Source: Idiomarina abyssalis (GTDB taxonomy: Bacteria; Pseudomonadota; Gammaproteobacteria; Enterobacterales; Alteromonadaceae). From it: DNA of 64,000 nucleotides. Both the position numbers and the translations under genes were made by a program. Positions within the stretch are counted from its first letter, which is position 1; the number at the start of each line of letters is the position of its first letter. The stretch covers positions 1 through 64,000 of the forward strand of contig NZ_FPBE01000004.1 in assembly GCF_900116625.1 (NCBI RefSeq). Reading direction: 5' to 3'. Of the stretch, positions 36,477-45,266 are shown piece by piece. The notes beneath the pieces were generated by a model. The model did not search any database and had not been told where the DNA came from. It worked only from the letters and a program-made list of their open reading frames with translations.

Positions 36477-36546
36477 AATCTAGTTTTTAGTGTTTTTTCA
36501 ATTCTAGTATTTGGTGCTTTTAAAATCTAGTTTTTAGTGTTTTTTA
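36477..36546 (-). promoter_or_regulatory. Three tandem operator-like repeats upstream of the fic gene
   Basis: Copies of about 20 bp: ATCTAGTTTTTAGTGTTTTT at 36478-36497, TTCTAGTATTTGGTGCTTTT at 36502-36521, and ATCTAGTTTTTAGTGTTTTT again at 36525-36544, with a period of 23-24 bp (about two helical turns). They lie 23 bp upstream of the fic start and downstream of ung. Since the Fic protein carries an AbiEi-like winged helix, they are good candidates for autoregulatory binding sites. Confidence 0.6.
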
Positions 36547-36565
36547 TTTAATGCGTAGCTTGACG

Positions 36566-37216
36566 TCACGCCCACCGAATAGGCTGTCGCCCATGCTGCT
36601 GCAAATAATCGTTAGCTTTACGAAAATGGTTCGCGTCGAAAAAGCCGCGATGCGCGGACAAAGGCGACGGGTGTGGTGCTGTGAGTATGCAATGTTTGTT
36701 GCCGTCAATAAGCGGTATTTTCTTCTGCGCGTGCGAGCCCCAGAGCAAAAACACCACATGATCGGTTGCGTCCGACACTTTGCTGATAACGGTATCGGTG
36801 AAGGTTTCCCAGCCCCAACTGGCGTGACTGTGCGCATTACCCTGCTCTACCGTAAGTACCGTATTCAGCAACAACACACCCTGCTCGGCCCAGCTGGTTA
36901 AATCACCATGCTGTGGCAATACCGTGTCGGGGTAATCTATGGCTATGGCTTTAAACATGTTGCGCAGCGACGGCGGAAACTTAACGCCTTCGGGCACTGA
37001 AAAGCTTAAACCGTGTGCCTGCCCCGGTCCGTGGTAGGGGTCCTGCCCTAAAATAACCACTTTAATGTTCTCGGGTTCGGTCAGCTTGAGTGCGTTGAAT
37101 ACATCTTCTTTTGGTGGGTACACCACGCTTTGCTGGCGGGCCTGCTCGACGCGTTGCCACAGTTCTTTAAAGTAAGGCTTTTGTTTTTCTTCAGCTAGAA
37201 GATCAGTCCAGGGCAT
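36566..37216 (-). CDS. ung: Uracil-DNA glycosylase
   Basis: A 216-residue family 1 [25 protein letters not shown] contains the catalytic Asp and the water-activating loop, [13 protein letters not shown] and [10 protein letters not shown] form the middle, and [13 protein letters not shown] is the minor-groove intercalation loop with the catalytic His. It removes uracil from DNA in the cytosol to start base excision repair. It diverges from the WaaE-like gene across an 81-bp gap that must hold both promoters. Confidence 0.97.
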   Translation of the reverse strand: MPWTDLLAEEKQKPYFKELWQRVEQARQQSVVYPPKEDVFNALKLTEPENIKVVILGQDPYHGPGQAHGLSFSVPEGVKFPPSLRNMFKAIAIDYPDTVLPQHGDLTSWAEQGVLLLNTVLTVEQGNAHSHASWGWETFTDTVISKVSDATDHVVFLLWGSHAQKKIPLIDGNKHCILTAPHPSPLSAHRGFFDANHFRKANDYLQQHGRQPIRWA

Positions 37217-37297
37217 TGTGGTGTTTCCGTTGTTATTGTGTTTGTATGATAAAACGATATGATCCTGATTCTCAACTAAAGATGCGCAAGGTTACCT

Positions 37298-38092
37298 ATG
37301 TCTGAGCAAAGTCAGTTACCTAAAGTCAGTGTTTATTTAATTACGTTAAACGAAGGTCGCCACCTGGACGAAGTATTAGCCAGTGTAAAAGGCGCTGATG
37401 AAATTGTGCTGGTAGATTCGGGCTCAACCGATGACACACTCAGCATTGCCGAAAAGCACGGTGCCCGCATTATTCATCAGGACTGGCTAGGTTACGCCAG
37501 ACAAAAGGCTTTTGCTTTAGAGCAGTGCCGTAACGACTGGGTGATTAACTTAGACGGTGACGAAGTGTTGCCAGAAGGCGCTTTTGAGCAAATACAGCAG
37601 CGTATTGCAAAAGGCGATATTAATGGTATTTACCTGGCGCACGACGACATTTTTATGGGGCACTCACTGCCTTACCATCGGCATCATCGCTTTCGCCGGG
37701 TGTACCGTAAGTCGAAGTCTCAGTGGAATACATCTACCAAGGTACACGAGCACATTGAAGTAGAGCCGCCACTGGCGCACTTGCCTATTGACGTTAAACA
37801 CTACGGTTATGATTCGGCTCATGGCTATATGGACAAGCTGAACAAATACTCGTTGCTAAAGGCAAAACAGCGGGAAGAGCGCGGCAGGCACTGCAGCCTG
37901 GCGCGTGTACTGCTGATATTCCCGCTGATGTTTATTAAGTTTTACTTTATTCGCCGCATGTTTTTAGCCGGGTGGCGCGGCTTTATTAAAGCCAACATCG
38001 ACGCGTTTCATTTTTTCCTGACCGAAGCTAAATTGTACGAGCGCGCTTACCGCCGGAAGCGCGGTGACGATGTCGAAAAATCAGAGCGCTAA
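37298..38092 (+). CDS. WaaE/KdtX-like glycosyltransferase family 2
   Basis: A 264-residue GT2 enzyme. VSVYLITLNEGRHLDEVLAS, the GADEIVLVDSGSTDDTLSIA loop and WVINLDGDEVLPEGAFEQI match WaaE/KdtX proteins, which add glucose or a similar hexose to the LPS inner core. A C-terminal amphipathic basic stretch with FPLMFIKFYFIRRMF should bind the inner membrane. AAGG precedes the ATG. It is encoded next to a GT25 enzyme with TAATATG spacing, so the two probably act together on the lipooligosaccharide core. Confidence 0.85.
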   Translation: MSEQSQLPKVSVYLITLNEGRHLDEVLASVKGADEIVLVDSGSTDDTLSIAEKHGARIIHQDWLGYARQKAFALEQCRNDWVINLDGDEVLPEGAFEQIQQRIAKGDINGIYLAHDDIFMGHSLPYHRHHRFRRVYRKSKSQWNTSTKVHEHIEVEPPLAHLPIDVKHYGYDSAHGYMDKLNKYSLLKAKQREERGRHCSLARVLLIFPLMFIKFYFIRRMFLAGWRGFIKANIDAFHFFLTEAKLYERAYRRKRGDDVEKSER

Positions 38093-38093
38093 T

Positions 38094-38834
38094 ATGCCGT
38101 GTTTACCTATTTATTTAATTAATCTAGACCGCTCCGGCCACCGTCTTGACGATGTGAAAAAAGCCATGGCGGAACTGAACCTGGACTTTGAACGAGTATC
38201 GGCGGTGGATGGCCGCGCGGTTTCTAACAGCGAAGTGAACGCGGTGTACAGCCACCAGTTGAACACCGAGCGCTACAATTACGACCTGACCATGGGCGAA
38301 ATTGCCTGTTACATGAGCCACCGCAAAGCCTGGAAAACCTTTCTGGAAAGCGAACACGACGCTGCGATTATTCTGGAAGATGACATTGTGCTGGATCCGC
38401 TGTTTGCTCAGTTGCAAAAGCCGTTGGCGGCGTTGGCTGACAGCCGTTTTGCTCAATGGGATTTAATTAAACTGGCGCAGCCGTTCAGGCCAAAGGAGTC
38501 GCAGCCACTGGAAACCTTTGGTGAGTTTCAATTGGTGGATTACGAGAAACCACCGATGGGTGCCTGTGCGTATCTGGTAAGTCGTCAGGGGGCTAAGAAA
38601 TTGTTGTCGCGGGTGCCGTTTTTCCGCCCGGTAGATGTGGATATGCAATGGCAATGGGAAACCGGGGCTCATGTGCTGGGCTTACTGCCTTACACCGTGG
38701 ACAACAGCCACACCCATGAAAGCGATATTTTTAGTGTGGCCAACCGCCACGCCTCAAAGCGCCGCGGCTGGGTTCGTCTGAAGGAACAATGGCGGTTCTT
38801 TTGGCAGAACCGCCGGTATCATAAAAACCGTTAG
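38094..38834 (+). CDS. LPS glycosyltransferase family 25
   Basis: A 246-residue GT25 enzyme: LPIYLINLDRSGHRLDDVKK at the start, DLTMGEIACYMSHRKAWKTF, AAIILEDDIVLDP carrying the acidic metal site, and PPMGACAYLVSRQGAKKLL. The family adds galactose or related sugars to lipooligosaccharide. I prefer the ATG at 38094, 2 bp after the GT2 stop, since GT25 proteins start near LINLDRS; GTG 38064 and ATG 38070 are alternatives that overlap the upstream gene. Confidence 0.85.
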   Translation: MPCLPIYLINLDRSGHRLDDVKKAMAELNLDFERVSAVDGRAVSNSEVNAVYSHQLNTERYNYDLTMGEIACYMSHRKAWKTFLESEHDAAIILEDDIVLDPLFAQLQKPLAALADSRFAQWDLIKLAQPFRPKESQPLETFGEFQLVDYEKPPMGACAYLVSRQGAKKLLSRVPFFRPVDVDMQWQWETGAHVLGLLPYTVDNSHTHESDIFSVANRHASKRRGWVRLKEQWRFFWQNRRYHKNR

Positions 38835-38835
38835 G

Positions 38836-40854
38836 CTACTTATCCCCGCGGTATTTTTCGAACCAATGCAGGATGTAGGCGACTTTGTTCATCAGGTTGC
38901 TGGGCCGCGCGTAAATACCGTGGCCTGAATCCTGAATGCGTACCATGGCGGTGTCCACACCTTCCAGTTTCAGTGCCTGATAATACTGCTCGGTTTCTGA
39001 CATGGGTGTTCTGTAGTCGTTTTCACCGGTCAGCAGCATGGTTGGCGTAGTCACATTACCCACGTAGCTGATAGGCGAATACTTCATGTAATGTTCCAGG
39101 TTGTCCCATGGCATGCCCGGGAACCAGTACTGATAGAAGAAGTTGTACATATCGGCGGTTAACACAAAGCTGTACCAGTTAATGACCGGCTTAGCCACAA
39201 CTGCGGCTTTAAAGCGGTCGGTATGACCTACTATCCAGGCGGTGAGTACACCACCGCCACTACCACCGGTGACAAACAGCTCGTCTTCGTTAATAAAGCC
39301 TTTGTCGATAACCGCGTCTACGCCGTCCATTAAGTCGTTGTAGTCGTGACTTGGGTAGTTGTGATGAATTTCGTTAGCAAAGTCCGAGCCGTAGCTGGTA
39401 CTGCCGCGCGGGTTGGTGTACAGCACCACGTAGCCGGCTGCAGCAAACAACTGAACTTCGGCGGCAAAACGCGGACCGTAATTGGTATGCGGACCACCGT
39501 GAATTTCCAGCATAAGCGGGTATTCTTTGTCTTTATCGAACCCTGGTGGGTAGGCTATCCAACCCTGCAGGTCGATACCATCAACGCTGGATTTGTAGTT
39601 AATTTCTTCCACTTTGGCTAATTGCTTATGGCCTAATGCGTCTTCGTTCAAGCGCGTTAGCTGCTGAACGTCGCCGCTGTCCCACAATGCCAGCTCGGCC
39701 GGACGCATGGGGTTAGAGATGGTAAAGGCAATACGGTCACCTTTAGCAACACTGAAGTCACCACCGCCATAAGGGCGGCTGTAAGACAAACCACCGACAC
39801 GATCAGTCAGTTTGGTGTGCTCACCGTTTAAGGTGGTGCGCGCTAGCTGGCCAACGCCTTTATCGTCGTAGGTAAAGTAAAGACCCTGGCTGTCGGTGTC
39901 CCATTCAAAGCCGGTAACACCGCGATCTAAATCGTCAGTCAGAACCTGTACATTTGAGCCGTCCAGGTTCATCACGTACAGCTTGCTTGCCTGAAAACTC
40001 ATTTTGGTGTCGTCATAACCGGTAAAAGCAATTTTTTCACCGTTTGGCGAGACTTTTGGTGAGCCATCGGGCCCGTCACGGTCGGTAACCGCTGAAACTT
40101 TTTTGCTGCTTAAGGTCAGACGGTAAATTTCGCTGTTAACCGGCTGGCGGAATGCGTCGTCACGACGGTTTGCCGAAAAGAAAATGTGCTTGCTGTCCGG
40201 TGACCAGGCCAGCTGTCCGCCGTGGTTAAATTCGTCGTCGGTGAGCTGACGTGGCGAACCACCGGTTGCCGGAATAACGTAAATTTGCTGATGGCCGTCT
40301 TTTGCGTAGCCACCCCCGTCGAAGCGGTAATTGTCTTTGTCGACGTACTTAGGCGCTTCGGTCCAGTTAGCGCCTTCGGGTTTGCCCGGTAAGCTGACCG
40401 GAGCCGGCTTTGATTTTGGTGTGAACATGGAAAAAGCAATTTGGCTGCCGTCGGGTGACCAGCTTAAGCCTGACGGTGCTTGAGTCAGCTGTGTAACAAC
40501 CGCGCTGTCGCCGGAGTCTACCCAGTAGATATGCACTTGCGGTGAACCGGTTTCGGTAGAGACATAGGCTAAGCGATCACCACTGGGTGACCACACCGGC
40601 TGGCTTTCGCTGCCCTGCTCACCGGTTAACGGACGAATGTCGCCGTCGGGCAGGCTGGCCCATAAACGCCCTACTTTTCGGTCGTTGTTAATGTCCATGG
40701 ACTGACGCACAAACACTGTCCATTCACCGCTGGGGTGAATGGTCGGCGAGGATGCGTATTCCAGCGTGAACACGTCTTCTAACTCGAACTTTTCCTGGGC
40801 TGCTGCTGTGCCTGACAAGGCCAGTGCGGCTGCCGCAATTATCCATTTTTTCAT
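38836..40854 (-). CDS. Secreted S9-family prolyl oligopeptidase-type peptidase
   Basis: A 672-residue exported serine peptidase with a signal peptide (KKWIIAAAALALSGTAAAQ). Residues ~25-400 carry WD40/PD40-like beta-propeller repeats (WSPSGDRLAYVS, WSPDGSQIAFS, WSPDSKHIFFSA). The alpha/beta hydrolase domain follows: EIHGGPHTNYG, then GGSGGGVLTAWIVGHTDRF with the catalytic Ser, GENDYRTPMSETEQYY with Asp, and DSGHGIYARP with His. It is probably periplasmic, acting as an acylaminoacyl- or dipeptidyl-peptidase on short peptides. GGGGGA precedes the start. A hairpin follows the upstream gene, so it is likely monocistronic. Confidence 0.9.
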   Translation of the reverse strand: MKKWIIAAAALALSGTAAAQEKFELEDVFTLEYASSPTIHPSGEWTVFVRQSMDINNDRKVGRLWASLPDGDIRPLTGEQGSESQPVWSPSGDRLAYVSTETGSPQVHIYWVDSGDSAVVTQLTQAPSGLSWSPDGSQIAFSMFTPKSKPAPVSLPGKPEGANWTEAPKYVDKDNYRFDGGGYAKDGHQQIYVIPATGGSPRQLTDDEFNHGGQLAWSPDSKHIFFSANRRDDAFRQPVNSEIYRLTLSSKKVSAVTDRDGPDGSPKVSPNGEKIAFTGYDDTKMSFQASKLYVMNLDGSNVQVLTDDLDRGVTGFEWDTDSQGLYFTYDDKGVGQLARTTLNGEHTKLTDRVGGLSYSRPYGGGDFSVAKGDRIAFTISNPMRPAELALWDSGDVQQLTRLNEDALGHKQLAKVEEINYKSSVDGIDLQGWIAYPPGFDKDKEYPLMLEIHGGPHTNYGPRFAAEVQLFAAAGYVVLYTNPRGSTSYGSDFANEIHHNYPSHDYNDLMDGVDAVIDKGFINEDELFVTGGSGGGVLTAWIVGHTDRFKAAVVAKPVINWYSFVLTADMYNFFYQYWFPGMPWDNLEHYMKYSPISYVGNVTTPTMLLTGENDYRTPMSETEQYYQALKLEGVDTAMVRIQDSGHGIYARPSNLMNKVAYILHWFEKYRGDK

Positions 40855-40875
40855 TGTTGTTCCCCCGGAAAATAA

Positions 40876-40901
40876 AAAACCGCCTCGGTAGAGACGGTTT
40901 T
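40876..40901 (-). terminator. Rho-independent terminator after the DUF1302 gene
   Basis: Inverted arms AAAACCGCCTC and GAGACGGTTTT (one G-U pair) around the loop GGTA. On the minus strand the stem is followed by TTTTTTATTTT. It lies 30-55 bp past the stop at 40930 and just upstream of the S9 peptidase start. Confidence 0.8.
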
Positions 40902-40929
40902 ATCGTGATTCACGGTGTGAATCAATGTA

Positions 40930-42774
40930 TTAGAACGCGTAAGAGAAGCTGACTGACGCATAGTCACGGTCAGTGGTCGCATCGTAGTCACCGCCGGTGA
41001 AGGTGGTGTAACCCAGGCTCACTTTGTAAGTAGACAGGTAGTCAGCTACTAAGTTAACGCCCAGCGACTTACGGTCTTCAATAAAGTTGCTGTTTGGTGA
41101 GTAACCGCTAACGTCGTGGTTAAACTGAGCCACAGGCGTTAAGCTCCAGCCCTGCCAAACGTCCTGATACTCAAACTGGAAGCGGGTACGGTAGCCCCAA
41201 GAGTTTGAAGTCACAAAACCGTCGCAGTTCATGTCTGCTGGTGCGCCAGTGTCTTCCGCGCTTAAGCATTTACCAAATAAAGGTAAACGGCCGTAGCGTT
41301 GTTCGTTCAGACCCGGTAAGTCGTGTACCTGGTTGGTGGCAATTTCACCCACAAAGGTCATGCGGTCCGAGCCCCACAGACGGTCAACAAAGCGCACAAA
41401 ACTGACCTGTGCCTGGCTGACGTCCATACGGTCGTAGCCGTGAGCTAACTCACCCAGTTCAGCGTTGTTAACGCGGTCAGCAAAAGTGCTTGGCACGTTT
41501 GGACGCAAACCGGCGGTTAAAATTTCGGTGGTGTTAATTTGTACCGGCACACCGTCGCGGTAGCTGTACTCACCGGCTACAGACCAAAGGCCTAAATTGG
41601 TGCTGAAACTTAAACCAATGACACTGGTGTCTTCTGGGTACTCAATAACCAGACGAGGTCCGTCTATCGGGTAGCCATTAGGCGTTGACCAGGTATAGCC
41701 TGGTTGTTGCCCCGCTGCGCCTGCCGCTTGCTGGAATGGACGCGGGTCCACTGTCCAGTTGTACGCCGAAATAATTGGCGTGTTGTTATGCAGGTTCAGG
41801 TAGTAAACACCAAATTCTGTGTCTAAGTCCATTGAGTAGTAACGCAGGTTAGCACCCCACTGGCCGCTGTCTGAAGCTTCCAGCGTAGGGTTGCTGCCAA
41901 TATAAGCACCTGCTTGTACTGACTCGAAGTCACTTAAGTAGCTGTTTGGGTCGCCTGGTACTAACTGTGGGTTCAGTGTCACTTTACCGCAGCCAGGGCC
42001 GCCGATGATATCGACACTTGAGAAATAAGTACCACAGCCGTCCAGTTTAGTGTTGTCCCACTCGTACTGGTAGAAAGCTTCTAAGTTTAAGGTATTGGTT
42101 AAGCCAATGCTGGTGCTCAACATGCCAACGGGTAACAGAGCTTCTTTAATTTCTGCGCCCGGACGACGTGCCGCGTTTACATCCAGCGGGTTAATGTCGT
42201 TAATACCGTTAAAGACGAAGGTACTTTCACCCCAGCTTAATACCTGACGCCCTAAACGAACGCTGGCTGGCATATCGCCTAAATCAAAGTTAGCGTAGAC
42301 AAAGGCATCCAGTAATTCAACGCCTTTACCCTGTGAGTAGTCGTCGAATACGCTGTCGTTCAGTTTGGTGTCCGGGTAGTAGTTGTTACCCGGGTGACCG
42401 TGCGCCATGTTCTCTTCAGACACAACGTAGTCGTACCAATAGTTGAAACGCACAAAGGCACCGTGGCTTCCGCCGTCAATGCTTAAGTCGTGTACGCCTT
42501 TGACTACGGATGATACTAAATCACCTTTGTCAAAGTTCAGGTTACCGTCGTCACCCACGCTTGACTGTGCAGTTCCGCCTTCGCGGTTGCCCGGATGCAT
42601 CAGGTGGTTAGCCTGATCTTCCATACGCCATGCAGCGCCGTAAGACAGAATAGAGTCGAATTTAATTTCGTAATCGCCGACTTCGAAGTCAGCAGCCTGG
42701 CCTGATGCCGCAAAGCTCAGTGCAATGGCCGTAGCCAGAGGAAGTTTTTTTAGCATAGTTGTTCTTCTTTTCAT
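40930..42774 (-). CDS. DUF1302 outer-membrane protein
   Basis: A 614-residue exported protein with a signal peptide (LKKLPLATAIALSFAASGQA) and many alternating aromatic strands ending in Tyr-Ala-Phe, consistent with an outer-membrane beta-barrel. VRLGRQVLSWGESTFVFNGINDINPLDV is the recognisable DUF1302 core, and a Cys-containing loop may form a disulfide. Members are often paired with DUF1329 lipoproteins and linked to export of hydrophobic compounds; no DUF1329 gene is next to it here. The ATG at 42774 has AGGTGG before it; an ATG six codons later is an alternative. Function unknown. Confidence 0.8.
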   Translation of the reverse strand: MKRRTTMLKKLPLATAIALSFAASGQAADFEVGDYEIKFDSILSYGAAWRMEDQANHLMHPGNREGGTAQSSVGDDGNLNFDKGDLVSSVVKGVHDLSIDGGSHGAFVRFNYWYDYVVSEENMAHGHPGNNYYPDTKLNDSVFDDYSQGKGVELLDAFVYANFDLGDMPASVRLGRQVLSWGESTFVFNGINDINPLDVNAARRPGAEIKEALLPVGMLSTSIGLTNTLNLEAFYQYEWDNTKLDGCGTYFSSVDIIGGPGCGKVTLNPQLVPGDPNSYLSDFESVQAGAYIGSNPTLEASDSGQWGANLRYYSMDLDTEFGVYYLNLHNNTPIISAYNWTVDPRPFQQAAGAAGQQPGYTWSTPNGYPIDGPRLVIEYPEDTSVIGLSFSTNLGLWSVAGEYSYRDGVPVQINTTEILTAGLRPNVPSTFADRVNNAELGELAHGYDRMDVSQAQVSFVRFVDRLWGSDRMTFVGEIATNQVHDLPGLNEQRYGRLPLFGKCLSAEDTGAPADMNCDGFVTSNSWGYRTRFQFEYQDVWQGWSLTPVAQFNHDVSGYSPNSNFIEDRKSLGVNLVADYLSTYKVSLGYTTFTGGDYDATTDRDYASVSFSYAF

Positions 42775-42899
42775 TGTGAGCCACCTAATCCTTTAAACTT
42801 GTTTGGCGGTTATGTCTGAATCATGTCCGATGAGTTAAAAATATGCAAGTGTATGAACACGAAAATATAACAAGTTGTTGGAAAAAATGCGGGGAAATG

Positions 42900-42935
42900 T
42901 CGCTACTGACGCTAAAAATGGAGCGCCAGTAGCGA
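42900..42935 (-). terminator. Hairpin downstream of etfA
   Basis: TCGCTACTGACGCT (42900-42913) and AGCGCCAGTAGCGA (42922-42935) pair over 14 bp with one mismatch and an 8-base loop. It is 31 bp past the etfA stop on the minus strand. The U-run is delayed (ATTTTTTCC about 10 bases later), so it is a probable but not textbook terminator. Confidence 0.55.
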
Positions 42936-42965
42936 ATTTAGAATCTTACAAAGGTTCAGCAAATA

Positions 42966-43895
42966 TTACAGTTTGCTGTTTAATTCAGGTAATACGTCGA
43001 ACAAATCGGCCACTAAACCGTAGTCCGCTACCTGGAAGATTGGGGCTTCTTCGTCTTTGTTGATGGCAACAATGACTTTAGAGTCTTTCATACCGGCTAA
43101 GTGCTGGATAGCACCACTAATACCTACCGCAATATAAAGCTGCGGAGCAACAATTTTACCGGTTTGACCCACCTGCATGTCGTTTGGTACGAAACCAGCG
43201 TCTACCGCGGCGCGTGATGCACCCACTGCAGCGCCCAGTTTGTCGGCTACGTCTTCCAGCAGGTGGAAGTTTTCGCCGTTCTGCATACCACGACCACCAG
43301 AAATAACGATTTCTGCTGAGGTCAGGTCAGGACGTTCTGATTCTGCCAGTTGCTCTTCAACAAACTCCGATTTGTCGTTGTTAAATACGGAATCGATGTT
43401 TTCGACTTCGCCGCTACCACCTTCTTCTGCGACAGCATCGAACGCTGTTGCACGAACGGTAATGACTTTAATTTTGTCTTCTGACTGCACAGTGGCAATG
43501 GCATTACCTGCATAGATAGGACGCTTAAAGGTGTCGTCGCTTTCTACCGAGATAATGTCAGATACCTGTGCCACGTCTAATAACGCAGCAACGCGCGGCA
43601 TGAAGTTTTTGCCGGTGGTTGTTGCCGGAGCCAGAATGTGACTGTAGTTTTTGCCTAAGTCAGCAACCAGTTCACTGATGTTTTCGGCCAGCTGATGCTC
43701 GTAAGCGTCGTTATCTGCCAGCATGACTTTTTTCACGCCGTCGGCTTTTGCCACATTTTCAGCAACGGTTGAGCACCCTTTACCGGCAACCAGTACCTCG
43801 ATGTCGCCACCGATTTTCTGTGCAGCGGCTAACGTTTTCAGCGTTGAAGGGTCAACCGCGTTATTGTCGTGTTCTGCTACCACTAAGATGCTCAT
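42966..43895 (-). CDS. etfA: Electron transfer flavoprotein, alpha subunit
   Basis: A 309-residue subunit that holds FAD and passes electrons from acyl-CoA dehydrogenases to ETF-quinone oxidoreductase. The C-terminal FAD domain is clear: [79 protein letters not shown] and [16 protein letters not shown]. The start overlaps the etfB stop by 4 bp, the usual etfBA arrangement. Its presence fits fatty-acid and branched-chain amino-acid catabolism in a marine heterotroph. Confidence 0.96.
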   Translation of the reverse strand: MSILVVAEHDNNAVDPSTLKTLAAAQKIGGDIEVLVAGKGCSTVAENVAKADGVKKVMLADNDAYEHQLAENISELVADLGKNYSHILAPATTTGKNFMPRVAALLDVAQVSDIISVESDDTFKRPIYAGNAIATVQSEDKIKVITVRATAFDAVAEEGGSGEVENIDSVFNNDKSEFVEEQLAESERPDLTSAEIVISGGRGMQNGENFHLLEDVADKLGAAVGASRAAVDAGFVPNDMQVGQTGKIVAPQLYIAVGISGAIQHLAGMKDSKVIVAINKDEEAPIFQVADYGLVADLFDVLPELNSKL

Positions 43896-44641
43896 AATAC
43901 TTTCGCCTCGTTTTTCAGTTTGTCGACCAGCTCATCTACGTCAGCTACTTTCACACCGGCGCTACGTTCAGCAGGTGTTTCAACTTTCAGCAGCTTAATC
44001 GTGCGCTTAACTTCCACACCCAGCTCGTCCGGGCTTGTGGTTTCCAGCGGCTTACGCTTGGCTTTCATGATATTTGGCAACGACGCGTAACGCGGTTCGT
44101 TCAGGCGCAGGTCGGTAGTGACAATAGCCGGCAGGTTCAATTTAATGGTCTGCAGACCACCGTCAATTTCACGGGTGACGTTCACAAAACCGTCGCCTAC
44201 TTCCACCTTAGACGCGAAAGTACCTTGTGGCATACCGGTTAAGGCGCCCAGCATCTGGCCGGTCTGGTTGTTGTCTGAGTCGATAGACTGTTTACCCAGA
44301 ATAACCATGTCCGGTCCTTCTTTCTCTACCACACCTTTTAGAATTTTGGCGGCAGATAAAGAGTCCGGCATGTCGTCGGTTTCAACCTGAATAGCACGGT
44401 CAGCACCTAACGCCAGCGCAGTACGTAACTGCTCCTGTACCGCTTTAGGGCCAATAGAAACTACAACGACTTCGTCTGCTGTGCCTGCTTCTTTTAAGCG
44501 TACAGCTTCTTCTACGGCAATTTCGCAGAATGGGTTAAGTGCCATTTTGACGTTCGCCAAATCGACATCGGACTGATCTGGTTTAACACGCACCTTGACG
44601 TTGTAGTCAATGACGCGCTTAACCGCGACAAGTATCTTCAT
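43892..44641 (-). CDS. etfB: Electron transfer flavoprotein, beta subunit
   Basis: A 249-residue AMP-binding partner of Etf[21 protein letters not shown] at the start, [51 protein letters not shown] and the signature [20 protein letters not shown] are all present. It is the first gene of the pair. A promoter is expected in the 120-bp region shared with the divergent csdE gene. Confidence 0.96.
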   Translation of the reverse strand: MKILVAVKRVIDYNVKVRVKPDQSDVDLANVKMALNPFCEIAVEEAVRLKEAGTADEVVVVSIGPKAVQEQLRTALALGADRAIQVETDDMPDSLSAAKILKGVVEKEGPDMVILGKQSIDSDNNQTGQMLGALTGMPQGTFASKVEVGDGFVNVTREIDGGLQTIKLNLPAIVTTDLRLNEPRYASLPNIMKAKRKPLETTSPDELGVEVKRTIKLLKVETPAERSAGVKVADVDELVDKLKNEAKVL

Positions 44642-44765
44642 GTTGTCTTCCTTTTTCTGGAATGTTCTGAATGTTGGTCTTTATTGTGCTGTCATTATCC
44701 TAGACTGGCGTCGATCTCACAAGTTATGGGAGAATAAAACTCTATTGCCGTAAGGGAGAGTTTAC

Positions 44766-45131
44766 ATGACCAGCTGGGAACAGCTTTTTCGTCACTTAGT
44801 TCAACAAGCCAAAAGTCTACCAGAATATCCGGCAGAATGTCGTGATGACGATCATCTGGTGGGTGGCTGCGAGGCAAAGGTGTGGCTGTGGCTGGATACT
44901 TCTGATGTAGAGGCGGTAGTGATTCGCTTTGATTCGGAGTCACGCATTGTGCGCGGGCTACTGGCGCTGCTGCAACAACGACTGGACGGCTGCTCGGTAG
45001 CGGAAATAGCCGCCTTTGACATTGACGCCTTTTACCGCGCCGAAGGCCTGGACAACGCCCTAAGCCCCTCGCGCAGCAACGGCCTGTATCAGGTCGCCAA
45101 AACCCTGAAGCTAAGGGTTATTGAGGCGTGA
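44766..45131 (+). CDS. csdE: SufE-family sulfur acceptor (CsdE-like)
   Basis: A 121-residue SufE-fold protein that accepts persulfide sulfur from a cysteine desulfurase. LVGGCEAKVWLWL carries the acceptor Cys35, and VRGLLALLQQRLDG, LDNALSPSRSNGL and the C-terminal helix complete the fold. It is shorter than E. coli CsdE (147). The neighbouring convergent gene is tcdA (csdL), which E. coli also encodes beside csdE, so CsdE is preferred over SufE. No cysteine desulfurase gene is present in the window. Confidence 0.85.
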   Translation: MTSWEQLFRHLVQQAKSLPEYPAECRDDDHLVGGCEAKVWLWLDTSDVEAVVIRFDSESRIVRGLLALLQQRLDGCSVAEIAAFDIDAFYRAEGLDNALSPSRSNGLYQVAKTLKLRVIEA

Positions 45132-45142
45132 GTGAGCGCTGA

Positions 45143-45244
45143 GGTTATAGGAGCTACGGCGGAGGACGCCCGTAAATACATCCCTGTAGGGCTTGGGCAG
45201 CGCCATCCTTGGCGCTGCACACCTCCGCAGTAGCTCCCATAACC
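45143..45244 (+). repeat. Nested palindromic element A (csdE-tcdA gap)
   Basis: An outer 23-bp inverted repeat, GGTTATAGGAGCTACGGCGG... at 45143-45165 and its partner at 45222-45244 (2 mismatches), encloses two inner hairpins. These are TACATCCCTGTA at 45177-45188 and GCAGCGCC-ATCCTT-GGCGCTGC at 45197-45218. Both inner loops read CATCCNTG, and the linker between them includes GCTTG. It fills the space between two convergent stop codons. A related copy is at 50215-50374. Confidence 0.75.
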
Positions 45245-45266
45245 GTCGGTCGCGCTAATCGCCAAA

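Noticed and set aside
36544-36901. Frames opposite and offset to ung
   Set aside because: Ung is complete with all motifs; the other frames have no signal.
44695-44943. Minus-strand frame opposite csdE
   Set aside because: It overlaps a clear SufE-family gene on the other strand and has no recognisable motif.
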